In this document: positions 7,277-14,736 of the stretch, piece after piece
Numbering within the stretch: position 1 is the first letter of the stretch
Layout of the letters: each line of letters opens with the position of its first letter
Virus record (IMG/VR): IMGVR_UViG_3300030098_006116
Coordinates: 1 to 28,053 of that record
DNA length: 28,053 nucleotides
Origin: a virus
Strand: one strand, 5' to 3'
Notes under the pieces: model-generated
Seen by the model: only the letters and a program-made list of their open reading frames with translations
Database searches by the model: none
Told to the model about the DNA's origin: nothing
Made by a program: the position numbers and the translations under genes

Positions 7277-8410
7277 ATGTCATTAAATGTCGTTCCTAAA
7301 CATTTTCGTTTTCTTCAAGACTGCTCCATAAATGGGGTTTTTATAGAAGATGGTTTTTTAAGTAAATTAGTTTATGCTGGATCATTTTCCACTTTATTTA
7401 TAAATTTAAGATGTGATGTAGATTATACTCTAAATATCTATAAATGTCCTACTGCTAATGAAAGTGAAAAAACTTTATTTTATAGTAAAACACAGACAGC
7501 TGGTGTAACAATGGCAAGAAAATTTGCTATACCACAATCCTTCTTTTCTGTAGAAATTGTTAATACCACATCCACAGAAGGATTAATTTTTCTTAATAGT
7601 TCTGTTTCCATAGCCACACAATTTGATTGCCAGACATTCCTTAATTCTACATTAAGCATAGATGATAATACTAATTTAGTAAGACTTGCTAATAATTATG
7701 AAGTTGATTTAGTAAGAAATATACAGAGTGATTTTAAAAAAATTAACATTCAAGGAATTTTAAGAAGTAATCCAGCTAGTGAAGTAACTATAGGATTAAC
7801 AAGCGATTATAAATATACAGCTTCTAATGTTGTAGCTTCCTTAGTTGTAGCTGGAGCAAATGATAACCAGCCTGCTGGGACTGGAGCCAGACACATTAGA
7901 ATTCAAGGTGTGGATGATGATGGTGTAGAATATAATTCTATTTATGATGTAAATACTGGCTCTGGTTTAATGGGAGTTGATTTCACTGGAATTCACAGAA
8001 TGACTATAACAGAAGTGGGGTCATTAGGACACAATGAAGGAGCCATAACTATAACTGGTGATGCTGGAGCTATCTTAGGATATATGGGAGCTACAGAAAA
8101 TGTTAGTCATTTTTCTTATTATAAAGTCCCTGCTAATAAACAATTAATAGTTAGAGATATTCACATAGCAGCCTACTCACCCAGTGGAAAAATAATAGTT
8201 TATGAATTTGATCCAGCCACAAATATTCAAGCAAGTATAGGTGAGTTTCTTGTAACTACATCTTATCAGCAATTATCATATACCTTAGATGGTTTAATAA
8301 CAGCTGGAAAGGTGTTAAAAGTTAATTATGTTCCCACAGCAGTAGGTGGTGATATATTAATAAATGTTAATGTTAATGCTGTATTATGTCCTACTATTTC
8401 TGCTTTTTAG
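7277..8410 (+). CDS. Virion surface/fibre-like protein
   Basis: A 377-residue beta-rich protein. Residues about 105-145 (VSIATQFDCQTFLNSTLSI...) and especially 200-260 (GTGARHIRIQGVDDDGVEY then a later GHNEGAITI) resemble a jelly-roll-like repeat found in structural proteins of marine phages and algal viruses. There the pattern GA-x-I-x-I-x-G-x-D is followed by a short Asn-Glu-Gly-x-I motif. The C-terminal third is a further beta-rich domain. I infer an external fibre, spike or decoration protein. It is transcribed against most structural genes and has TTAAATATG at its start. It converges with the small Cys-rich gene at 8394 and overlaps it by 17 bases. Confidence 0.6.
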   Translation: MSLNVVPKHFRFLQDCSINGVFIEDGFLSKLVYAGSFSTLFINLRCDVDYTLNIYKCPTANESEKTLFYSKTQTAGVTMARKFAIPQSFFSVEIVNTTSTEGLIFLNSSVSIATQFDCQTFLNSTLSIDDNTNLVRLANNYEVDLVRNIQSDFKKINIQGILRSNPASEVTIGLTSDYKYTASNVVASLVVAGANDNQPAGTGARHIRIQGVDDDGVEYNSIYDVNTGSGLMGVDFTGIHRMTITEVGSLGHNEGAITITGDAGAILGYMGATENVSHFSYYKVPANKQLIVRDIHIAAYSPSGKIIVYEFDPATNIQASIGEFLVTTSYQQLSYTLDGLITAGKVLKVNYVPTAVGGDILINVNVNAVLCPTISAF

Positions 8411-8525
8411 ATTTTTCTAAACAGCATGGACATCCTTCACAAACTGGCTCTGGCTTCCATAATTCTATCATGGCTATAGCTAAATTATTTATCCATTGAC
8501 ATATTTTATTACAATCAATAATCAT
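8394..8525 (-). CDS. Small Cys-rich protein, 43 residues
   Basis: This short frame starts MIIDCNKICQWINN and has an amphipathic helix-like N-terminal half. It ends with EPVCEGCPCCLEKSKKQK, a tight CxxCxCC cluster next to a Lys-rich tail. The cluster could bind zinc or be lipid-modified; the function is unknown. It is on the same strand as the virion protein at 8559, some 33 bases downstream, and its stop overlaps the end of the convergent gene at 7277. The cysteine clustering in a clean frame filling an otherwise empty gap is the support. Confidence 0.5.
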   Translation of the reverse strand: MIIDCNKICQWINNLAIAMIELWKPEPVCEGCPCCLEKSKKQK

Positions 8526-8558
8526 TCTAATAAAATGTGTTAAGAAAAAAATTTATTT

Positions 8559-9404
8559 TTATCTTCTACTGGCACCGAATTGGACTGAAAATGCTGTGGT
8601 TGTAGTATCTGTCTGGGTTAATCTTACATATCTAATAGCCCCTGCTGAGCCATCATTATTTAATTGAGCTGTAAAATCACCAGTTGTAAAATCATATAAC
8701 ACTGATGTAGGGTCTTTAAAAAATGTTATATCATCTACACTAACTTCTAATCTCATTTCATCAGTAGTATTTGTAGTATTTCCTAACATAGTCATCTTAC
8801 TAAATCCATTTAAATCTAATGAAGAAGAAGTAAAAGTTCCATTAGCACCCACAGCAGTTGTAGTAACAGCAGTAACATTAGCATCTCTTAATGGCTGGAT
8901 TTGTAATACACTTTGGTCACTGGCAATAACCACTGGAAAACTATTAGCCATAGTATCCTGTCCTTTAACAAAATCATCTACTGCTACTTCTAAATGTCCT
9001 GAGGCATCAGTTAATAAAAATGTTTCTGTAGAAGCATCAGCTATATCTGTTCTACCTCTTAGACCTACAGCCAGAGAATTAGCTGGGTCATTTGTAATAC
9101 CACTATTCACTGAATTAGCAGGAAGTATATTCACACTGGAGACAATACTGGTTAAAAGATTACCACTACCATCAAGGTGAAGCTGTTTTTGTGTGGCAGC
9201 TGGGTCATTAGGGTCTTCACTACCCATACATCTTGCTAATTGAGTTCCATCTGTTAAGTCAGCTATTATATCATCTTGTTTTGCTTCTGTAGCAAGTCCA
9301 GCAGTTGAAATTTCTGCTGTCATTTCTATAGAGCCATCTGTATTAACTAATACAGGGACTACAGAATTGCCAGTAGTCTTTCCACAAATTAAAGTTCCAC
9401 TCAT
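8559..9404 (-). CDS. Virion surface/tail-fibre-like protein
   Basis: A 281-residue Thr/Asp/Ala-rich protein. LATEAKQDDI at residues 37-46 and PVVIASDQS at 157-165 are hallmarks I associate with structural proteins of marine phages and algal viruses, where LATEA-type and PVVIASDQS motifs are common near fibre or baseplate domains. The C-terminal ~100 residues form a beta-rich domain (LEVSVDDITFFKDP, AIRYVRLTQTDTTTTAFSVQFGA) typical of receptor-binding or decoration modules. I infer an exposed virion protein. The ATG is preceded by AACAATAT. It belongs to the late-like group with no AAAATTGA. Confidence 0.6.
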   Translation of the reverse strand: MSGTLICGKTTGNSVVPVLVNTDGSIEMTAEISTAGLATEAKQDDIIADLTDGTQLARCMGSEDPNDPAATQKQLHLDGSGNLLTSIVSSVNILPANSVNSGITNDPANSLAVGLRGRTDIADASTETFLLTDASGHLEVAVDDFVKGQDTMANSFPVVIASDQSVLQIQPLRDANVTAVTTTAVGANGTFTSSSLDLNGFSKMTMLGNTTNTTDEMRLEVSVDDITFFKDPTSVLYDFTTGDFTAQLNNDGSAGAIRYVRLTQTDTTTTAFSVQFGASRR

Positions 9405-9446
9405 ATATTGTTAATATACATTTTATTTTTTATATCTTAAAAAAAA

Positions 9447-9512
9447 ATGACAAAAATGACAGATTTGACACAAAATAAATTCGTTGAGAAAAATTTAAAT
9501 TTTTTTGAATAG
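9447..9512 (+). other. 21-codon frame matching the start of the right-end partial gene
   Basis: A short open frame, ATG to TAG, encodes MTKMTDLTQNKFVEK and a few more residues. Its first ~25 bases match the start of the truncated frame at 27992 with one mismatch (ATGACAAAAATGACAGAT here, ATGACAGAAATGACAGAT there) before the A-rich part. It could be a remnant of a copied gene, a short leader peptide ahead of the gene at 9557, or a recombination-related repeat, since the tyrosine recombinase gene lies 330 bases away. Confidence 0.4.
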
Positions 9513-9551
9513 CTCTTTAAATATAGAAATTCAAATAATATCTTGCTTAAA

Positions 9552-9559
9552 TATAAATG
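9552..9559 (+). promoter_or_regulatory. TATAAATG start-site motif (late-type)
   Basis: TATAAATG overlaps the ATG at 9557. Confidence 0.45.
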
Positions 9560-9841
9560 GTGAAAGTTGGTAGATATAATTATGAAAAATCTAATATCTC
9601 TGGAAAAAAACTTAAGGTGGAAGTAACTCATAAAGGAAAGACAAGGACTATCCATTTTGGTGCTTCTAACATGGGACATTTTAAGGATAAAACTGGCATA
9701 TGGAAAAGTAAAGACCATGGAGATAGTAAAAGAAGAGCATCATTTAGAGCAAGAATGAGTGGAATTAAATTAAAAGATGGCTCAAGAGCTGTGGATAATC
9801 CTTTATCTCCAGCCTATCATGCTCTAAGAATTTTATGGTGA
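9557..9841 (+). CDS. Conserved algal-virus small basic protein (DUF5754-like)
   Basis: A 94-residue basic protein carrying KTRTIHFGASNMGHFKDKTG, then KRRASFRARMSGI and an NPLSPAYHALRILW end. This HFG...M-x-H-x-x-D-K-T / RRASFRAR pattern is a family I recognise from phycodnaviruses, mimivirus relatives and PLVs; the Pfam label DUF5754 is from memory. The function is unknown. High Lys/Arg content and no membrane segment suggest nucleic-acid binding or a virion component. Its TGA is immediately followed by the stop of the convergent recombinase gene, with no gap. Confidence 0.75.
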   Translation: MVKVGRYNYEKSNISGKKLKVEVTHKGKTRTIHFGASNMGHFKDKTGIWKSKDHGDSKRRASFRARMSGIKLKDGSRAVDNPLSPAYHALRILW

Positions 9842-10693
9842 TTAAAATTTATATAGTTTTTGTTTTATATCCATATCTTCTTCATTAACTAATAATTTTA
9901 TGTAAGTTTTATATTGTAATCTCAAATTATTTAATGATATACACTTACCGAAAAAATCTCGTGTAAAATTTGATATAGCATTAGATAAATTTGTTTCTGT
10001 AATAGGTTTCCCACTTTTATTTGTAATAAAATGTTGCTTATTTGTAGATAATTTTAAAAGATATTTTATTAAAAGTTTGTGGATTTGCTGGTCTTTAATT
10101 TTGTGAATATATTGTCCCTTAAAGCCATTATATAATTTGTTAAAAATAAAGTAGCATTCTCCTTGCTGATATACTAAGTAAATACAATAATCATCAAATT
10201 CTTCTAAAATTTCATAATCAGCATTAACTAATTTTATTCTTGTCCAGTTAATAAGTTTTAAAGGAAGCTCAAATAAGAATATACATAATATTAAATAATT
10301 TCTAAAATATGTAAAACAAAATTCTCTTTTGTAGAAAACTTCCATAGATTGTCTTATTTTATCTCTTACATCAAAAATAGAATATTTTGAATACATGTCT
10401 TTATTTTCCTTTAGATCTAAAAGATTATTATATTCATCTACAAATTTATATAAGAAATAGCTATCACATTTATAAAACTTAAATATTCTTTTCATAGTGT
10501 CGCATATCTCCACTACAGTAGCTAAAGTATATTTATCTAATAGTTTTTCTATAATAGGTGTGAAGTTTGATAAATTTCCTATTAGTTCGTCAAAATCTCT
10601 ACTTTTTGATATTTTTTTTAGTCTTTCTATATCCCTTTTCAAAATTTCCTCATCACTACCATTCTTAATGGCATAAGTGATAAACAAGTCCAT
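9842..10693 (-). CDS. Tyrosine recombinase-like protein, probably degenerate
   Basis: A 283-residue protein whose C-terminal half follows the layout of the tyrosine recombinases of PLVs and algal viruses. A YLILCIFLFELPLKLINW segment (132-150) sits where the family has PPLR, followed by a YIHKIKDQQIHKLLIKYL stretch. Then come FITNKSGKPITETNLSNAIS and a final CISLNNLRLQYKTYI (251-265). The first catalytic Arg appears replaced by Lys (K146). R258 is retained in the LRxxY box, and Y281 near the C-terminus could be the nucleophile. The protein ends within three residues of that Tyr. It may be inactive, or may resolve or integrate the genome with altered chemistry. Confidence 0.6.
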   Translation of the reverse strand: MDLFITYAIKNGSDEEILKRDIERLKKISKSRDFDELIGNLSNFTPIIEKLLDKYTLATVVEICDTMKRIFKFYKCDSYFLYKFVDEYNNLLDLKENKDMYSKYSIFDVRDKIRQSMEVFYKREFCFTYFRNYLILCIFLFELPLKLINWTRIKLVNADYEILEEFDDYCIYLVYQQGECYFIFNKLYNGFKGQYIHKIKDQQIHKLLIKYLLKLSTNKQHFITNKSGKPITETNLSNAISNFTRDFFGKCISLNNLRLQYKTYIKLLVNEEDMDIKQKLYKF

Positions 10694-10715
10694 ATTAAAA
10701 TTTTAGAAGAAAAAA

Positions 10716-12005
10716 TTAAACAATAGTAGCCGTAGTCTGTGGAGCTTGAGCTTTTGCTACCGCTTGAGGGTCTATTCCAGTTGTAGCTGTGGCAGGAGCA
10801 CCGACAGCTGTGGTTTCTTTATCTGGGTCGTTTTTATGACCTATTCCTTCAAAAAGTCCTATTAGACCAGTGATTACAGAAGCTACTTCTCCCACTACAG
10901 GGACACTATCTAAAACAGCATCAGTAGTGATTAAACCAGTATCTAATGCTGAATTAACACTATCTGGGACTAAAGCTTTAGCAGTGTTTGCTAATTTTCC
11001 TCCCACTTGTCTTGCCATGTTCCCAGCATCATCCATTACACTAGACTTTATAACATTTTCACTATCAGCTCCCACATTTGACATTTCAGCAGGATTTGTT
11101 GCTTGTTTTCCTACTTGACTATCTACAGAAGTAGTTTGAGCATTAGGCTCACTAGCTGGAGCTGGGTCAGCAGGTTTTCCACCTCCACCTTGATTAGGAT
11201 TAGGAGGTTTTGCTTGTTCCAGACCTCCTCCACCTTGACCAGTATTAGGTGAGCCTTCTCTTCCCAGAAATGATTGTTCTGGCTGTGGTTCAGCTGGAGC
11301 CACACTTCTAGCTTGTGAGCTATCAGCTTCAGCACTTACATCAGCTTGAGATGCTTGTTGTGGGGCACTTGCTTGACCTGCTGAAGCTCCTGTATTAGAA
11401 GAAGATATAGTAGCACCAGATTGAGATAATGGTTCTACTTCTGGATAAGGAAGTTCAGTGCTTTTAATAGGTTGTCCAGCTGCTGTTTTCGCTGCTGTTT
11501 GTTCCTCAATACTACCAGAAGCCCCCTCAGTTGGAGCATTAAGTTTAGCTTTTAAATCTCTAAATCTCTGTTGGACTTCACTTACTCTATTATCTAATTC
11601 ACTACTGGCTCCATTGTTTTCAGCTATAGCATCACCTCCCCCAGCGTTTCTTACTGGGTCAGCATCACCTTGTGGATTAGGTTTAACAGCATCCCCATTT
11701 TCACCAGAAGGATTTTCTTTTCCTTGTCCAGCGTTACTTTTTGCTTTTTCTATTTCAGCTTTCTTAGCTTCTATTCCAGACTTAGCATCTCTGTAAGCCT
11801 TATAGACTTTTCTACCTAAATGAAAAGCTGTAGACGCTCCACCTAAATCCGCTGCCCCACTTGTGATATGATCTATATGGTTTTGAAATTGCTCTTCTAT
11901 AGTGTTAGCTTTTCTATCACTAATCTCTTGTTCGTTTTCTGTATTGTGGTTCTCCTTGGCAGTTAAATCATTCGCATAACCTTGTAGAATACTGGCTAAT
12001 GACAT
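10716..12005 (-). CDS. Low-complexity virion-associated protein with hydrophobic C-terminal helix
   Basis: A 429-residue protein. Residues 50-90 contain a Gly/Ala-rich then charged helix (LGRKVYKAYRDAKSG). Residues ~95-310 are Gln/Pro/Gly/Ala/Ser-rich and look disordered. Residues 362-390 form a Val/Gly/Ile-rich amphipathic or membrane-active segment (DAVLDSVPVVGEVASVITGL) ending in FEGIGHKND. It lies between the recombinase and the packaging ATPase and has no early element. An internal virion protein that perturbs membranes during entry, analogous to adenovirus protein VI, is a reasonable guess but is not demonstrated. The gene is unusually rich in G and C for this genome. Confidence 0.55.
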   Translation of the reverse strand: MSLASILQGYANDLTAKENHNTENEQEISDRKANTIEEQFQNHIDHITSGAADLGGASTAFHLGRKVYKAYRDAKSGIEAKKAEIEKAKSNAGQGKENPSGENGDAVKPNPQGDADPVRNAGGGDAIAENNGASSELDNRVSEVQQRFRDLKAKLNAPTEGASGSIEEQTAAKTAAGQPIKSTELPYPEVEPLSQSGATISSSNTGASAGQASAPQQASQADVSAEADSSQARSVAPAEPQPEQSFLGREGSPNTGQGGGGLEQAKPPNPNQGGGGKPADPAPASEPNAQTTSVDSQVGKQATNPAEMSNVGADSENVIKSSVMDDAGNMARQVGGKLANTAKALVPDSVNSALDTGLITTDAVLDSVPVVGEVASVITGLIGLFEGIGHKNDPDKETTAVGAPATATTGIDPQAVAKAQAPQTTATIV

Positions 12006-12025
12006 ATATTTATGTATAAATATTT

Positions 12026-12814
12026 TTATTCTTCTTCTTCATTTTTTTTTTCCATTTTTTCTTTGATATTTGTAGAGTTTTGATTTAAATCACTAGACCA
12101 TAACAATTCATCATAATTTCTCCATGCTTCCAGTCTGGGAATATTTATATACAAAAAGTCAAAAGGATTTTTTCTACTCTCTTTAAAAATTCTTAAAAAC
12201 TCTTTTTCACTTCCTCCTATAAAACTATAATCTTCAGCCACCTTTCTTAATTCACTTTCTGGAAATGTCCCCATAATATGTAATCCTTGAATGTTTTGCC
12301 TAATAGTATTTGTCAAAAATTTATATAGCTGACATGTAAGACATATAGCTAATCTACCTTCTGTGCCTAAAGCTTCACTACCGATATGTCTATATTTTGT
12401 AATCATACTGCTAAAGGCATCTTGTTTTCCATTTTTTTTCATAACAAAACCTTTATCACCCATAATATCATCCATAACTAACAAAAATCTATTGTCATCT
12501 TCATCATCTCTAATCATATCCATTATAGTTTCTAATAAATCTTCACTATAGCTATCAAAAACATAATCAAAATTTTCTACCATATGTTTCATTTGTGTAT
12601 CATTATGGACACTAGGAGATATTAATATTTTAACATCATAATCTTCGCCATAGAAGCGAGGAGATAAATAAAGATTTTGTAGAAGCACAGATTTTCCAGA
12701 CCTAATTTTTCCTAACATAACATTAAAATGGACTAAATCTGGAATAATCTCTTTGTGTTTTTCTCCCAGTTTATCTTCATCTACTTTTAGAGGATATACT
12801 TTATAGTCATTCAT
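12026..12814 (-). CDS. A32/FtsK-type DNA-packaging ATPase
   Basis: A 262-residue P-loop ATPase. Walker A is GKIRSGKS at residues 35-42 and Walker B is FLLVMDDIMG at about 110-119. An ICLTCQLYKFLTNTIRQN segment at 157-174 occupies the sensor/arginine position of this family, in which a T-x-Q and an R-x-N are conserved. This combination and length match the packaging ATPases shared by polintons, PLVs, virophages and NCLDVs, which drive genome entry into the procapsid. The C-terminus is acidic. Placement beside the virion-protein and Lys-rich genes fits a morphogenesis block, and TAAAATAAATG at the start fits late expression. Confidence 0.92.
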   Translation of the reverse strand: MNDYKVYPLKVDEDKLGEKHKEIIPDLVHFNVMLGKIRSGKSVLLQNLYLSPRFYGEDYDVKILISPSVHNDTQMKHMVENFDYVFDSYSEDLLETIMDMIRDDEDDNRFLLVMDDIMGDKGFVMKKNGKQDAFSSMITKYRHIGSEALGTEGRLAICLTCQLYKFLTNTIRQNIQGLHIMGTFPESELRKVAEDYSFIGGSEKEFLRIFKESRKNPFDFLYINIPRLEAWRNYDELLWSSDLNQNSTNIKEKMEKKNEEEE

Positions 12815-12834
12815 TTATTTTATAAAAGATATTT

Positions 12835-13272
12835 TTATTTTCTAAGCTCTAAATGTTTCACCATAAATTGTAATCTATCTTTTAGCTTGTCATCATCTAA
12901 AATTTGCTCTCTTGTTAGAGTGTTTAAATAACTTTCCATGGTTTTATATGCCATTGAGCATGATAAATTTCCCAGAGCTTCATATTTTTTATCTTCCCAT
13001 TGTTCTAACTTTTCATTATCTTTCATTTTTTTTCTGGCTTCTGCTTGTCTTTTTTGTGTTTTAGTTAATTCCTTTTTTGTTTCTCTTTGTTCTTTTTTTA
13101 ATTCAGCTGTAGATTTTTTCTTAGCTTTATTTTCTTTGACTTTCGCTCTTCCTTTAGCTAAAGCGTCTTTTTGAGCTTGAGTTAAAACTCTTTTCTTTTT
13201 CTTAGGCTCCTCTTTTATAAAAATATCCTCTGGATCTTTAACTTCTATAGTAATATTTTCTGTATCACTCAT
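12835..13272 (-). CDS. Lys/Glu-rich coiled-coil protein
   Basis: A 145-residue highly charged protein. Residues ~26-60 (KKKRVLTQAQKDALAKGRAK...) match a basic QAQKDALAKGRxK motif recurrent in PLV and algal giant-virus proteins, and are followed by a Lys/Glu coiled coil. A more ordered tail runs from about residue 100 (GNLSCSMAYKTMESYL...). The start sits in TATAAATG and it directly precedes the packaging ATPase (21-base gap). It could bind DNA or assist packaging or assembly; function is not known. Confidence 0.6.
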   Translation of the reverse strand: MSDTENITIEVKDPEDIFIKEEPKKKKRVLTQAQKDALAKGRAKVKENKAKKKSTAELKKEQRETKKELTKTQKRQAEARKKMKDNEKLEQWEDKKYEALGNLSCSMAYKTMESYLNTLTREQILDDDKLKDRLQFMVKHLELRK

Positions 13273-13277
13273 TTATA
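13270..13277 (-). promoter_or_regulatory. TATAAATG start-site motif (late-type)
   Basis: TATAAATG overlaps the start codon at 13272. Confidence 0.45.
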
Positions 13278-13290
13278 ATTTCTAAGGAGA

Positions 13291-13373
13291 AAAAAATATA
13301 TCCATCTAACCAGATAATCTCCATGGTTTATATATGGAAGTTTGATGGATTTATATATGGGAAAAAAAATTGA
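13291..13373 (+). repeat. Dispersed inverted repeat, copy 1 (promoter module)
   Basis: About 80 bases that match the reverse complement of 21770-21851, with roughly four mismatches and one single-base indel by hand alignment. Each copy contains ATCTAACCAGAT, CATGGTTTAT, a TTGATGGATTT segment and AAAATTGA (13366-13373 here). This copy precedes the Cys-rich gene at 13411; the other precedes the gene at 21715. Confidence 0.85.
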
Positions 13374-13410
13374 AAAATGAAATCACACTTAGTCAAAATC
13401 ACACTTAACA

Positions 13411-13716
13411 ATGTCATACAAAATGAATGAAAACGGAAAATTTGAGCTGGATTGTGGAAAAGAAGGACACTGGATAGGAGATTGTGAATGTCCAGATGAA
13501 GAAGAAGAAGGATGTGAATGTGGAGGTGGTCATCCCATAATGGGAATTATGTGTGATGGAAGCCATAAAAAAAAGGATTGGTGGATAGCTTATAATGGAG
13601 CCATAACATTTTTCACTGGGACTAAAAAAGATTTAATAGATAGATTAGACATAATAGGTGATGATGATGCTGAATATGGAGAATTATATGAAGTTAATGA
13701 TGAAAGAAAAAATTGA
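13411..13716 (+). CDS. Cys/His-rich probable zinc-binding protein
   Basis: A 101-residue acidic protein with six Cys and three His in the first 52 residues (C15, H20, C25, C27, C35, C37, H41, C48, H52). This is enough for one or two zinc sites, although the spacing matches no named finger that I recognise. A segment WWIAYNGAITFFTGTKKDLIDRL at about 57-79 suggests a small folded domain. It shares its ~80-base upstream module with the gene at 21715 and has AAAATTGA, so I expect early expression. The stop codon overlaps the AAAATTGA of the next small gene. Confidence 0.6.
   Translation: MSYKMNENGKFELDCGKEGHWIGDCECPDEEEEGCECGGGHPIMGIMCDGSHKKKDWWIAYNGAITFFTGTKKDLIDRLDIIGDDDAEYGELYEVNDERKN
13709..13716 (+). 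promoter_or_regulatory. AAAATTGA early-type element
   Basis: AAAATTGA whose last three bases are the TGA stop of the preceding gene. It precedes the small gene at 13748. Confidence 0.55.
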
Positions 13717-13747
13717 ATTTTTCAAAACTTGAAATTTGAAAAACACA

Positions 13748-13885
13748 ATGGAAATATGGAAGCTTGAGACACACTATGGAGCTGTCATCACATCTCCCAC
13801 AAAACAAAATATCATAAACATTTATAACAAAAAACCCACAGCCTATAGATATCCCCCTAAGTCTGTGAATTTGAAAGTAAAGTGA
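13748..13885 (+). CDS. Small hypothetical protein, 45 residues
   Basis: This short frame starts MEIWKLETHYGAVITSPTKQ and continues into a Lys-rich C-terminus. Support comes from the AAAATTGA and the AAAACACA leader just upstream. HYGAVITSPTKQNIINIY loosely parallels YNGAITFFTGTKKDLIDRL in the preceding gene, so the two may be related small domains. Its end overlaps the endonuclease gene on the opposite strand by 29 bases. Function unknown. Confidence 0.5.
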   Translation: MEIWKLETHYGAVITSPTKQNIINIYNKKPTAYRYPPKSVNLKVK

Positions 13886-14372
13886 TATTACAATTTCTAC
13901 AGCATATATATCTTATTTCACCTGTATCGTGGCAATGGTCTAAATGTCTTTCTCTCGCATTTTTAAATTTTTTATCACATATCCAGCAGTTAGTTTCATT
14001 TATATACACATCATAAACTAAATCTAAATCTTTATCTATTATTCCTATTTGTCTCCAGTTTGCCATTCTCATCATTTTTTTTCCTTTAGGCTGTTTGTAA
14101 TATTCTTTTTGATATTCTCTAATTTTTGATTTATTTTTTAGATGATATTTTTTGATATATTTTTTTCTTTTCTCCTTATTTTCTGGCTTTTGTCCCCACA
14201 CAGCCATATATTTTTTATTATACTCTTTCATATAAGCACTCTTCCTTGCCATGGCTTCTGGATCTTGTCTATACTTTTCTTGATATTCTTTTTGATAAGC
14301 TTTGACTTTTTCCCTATTTTTATAGTAATAATTTCTCTGGTATTCTCTGGCTTCTTCTAAGGTTCTACCCAT
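13857..14372 (-). CDS. Endonuclease VII-like HNH nuclease
   Basis: A 171-residue protein. Its C-terminal domain has CWIC (C129, C132), HLDHCHDTG at 143-151 and CRNC (C158, C161), the zinc-and-HNH signature of recombination endonuclease VII (T4 gp49 family), which cleaves branched DNA and Holliday junctions. Family members usually continue past the last CxxC, so this copy ends slightly early. Residues 8-95 are a Tyr/Lys/Glu-rich repetitive helix (recurrent EYQKEY and KKY units), an extension also seen in algal-virus members. A role in resolving replication or recombination intermediates is likely. Confidence 0.85.
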   Translation of the reverse strand: MGRTLEEAREYQRNYYYKNREKVKAYQKEYQEKYRQDPEAMARKSAYMKEYNKKYMAVWGQKPENKEKRKKYIKKYHLKNKSKIREYQKEYYKQPKGKKMMRMANWRQIGIIDKDLDLVYDVYINETNCWICDKKFKNARERHLDHCHDTGEIRYICCRNCNITLLSNSQT

Positions 14373-14428
14373 TTTATTATTTCTCGTGTATATAACAGAG
14401 ATTTTTTTTTTAAGTAGTTTTTAAATTG

Positions 14429-14686
14429 CTAATCAAATTCCACAAGAATTTTTTTATATCTTTCCACAGGAGGATTTAGCTTTTCTATAGCAATAATACT
14501 ATTATGAATTTTAGATTTAGTAATATTCATGTAATAATTATAAATAGTGCTTCTACACACTTTAAATGTTTCTTCTATATCCTTACAAGTTCTAAATAAT
14601 TTAACTTTTTCTCCTTCAAAATAATCATCATAAATGACCTTGTAGTGATAAGTTGTATTATTTTTAGCACCCTTTTGTCTTGGCAT
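14429..14686 (-). CDS. Small HTH-type DNA-binding protein
   Basis: An 85-residue basic protein. CKDIEETFKVCRSTIYNYYM at about 33-52 fits a helix-turn-helix (S-T-I-Y-N recognition helix), preceded by a beta-like KVIYDDYFEGEKVKLF. It may be a transcription regulator or a small DNA-binding factor. It lies between the endonuclease and TVpol genes on the same strand. The start is in TATAAATG. Confidence 0.5.
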   Translation of the reverse strand: MPRQKGAKNNTTYHYKVIYDDYFEGEKVKLFRTCKDIEETFKVCRSTIYNYYMNITKSKIHNSIIAIEKLNPPVERYKKILVEFD

Positions 14687-14691
14687 TTATA
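14684..14691 (-). promoter_or_regulatory. TATAAATG start-site motif (late-type)
   Basis: TATAAATG overlaps the start codon at 14686. Confidence 0.4.
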
Positions 14692-14736
14692 TTAATAAAC
14701 TGACTATCTTTTAAATACTATTAAACAAATTACTTT

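Noticed and set aside
9437-9718. 93-codon minus-strand frame
   Set aside because: Overlaps the strongly recognised basic protein gene at 9557 and reads as its Phe-rich shadow.
11458-11796. 112-codon plus-strand frame with hydrophobic, Ala/Leu/Ser-rich product
   Set aside because: Shadow of the low-complexity virion-protein gene on the other strand, whose Gln/Ala/Gly codons read in reverse give this pattern.
10716-12005. Collagen-like or repeat fibre interpretation of the low-complexity protein
   Set aside because: The Gly-rich tracts are not Gly-X-Y periodic, and the C-terminal amphipathic helix fits an internal virion protein better.
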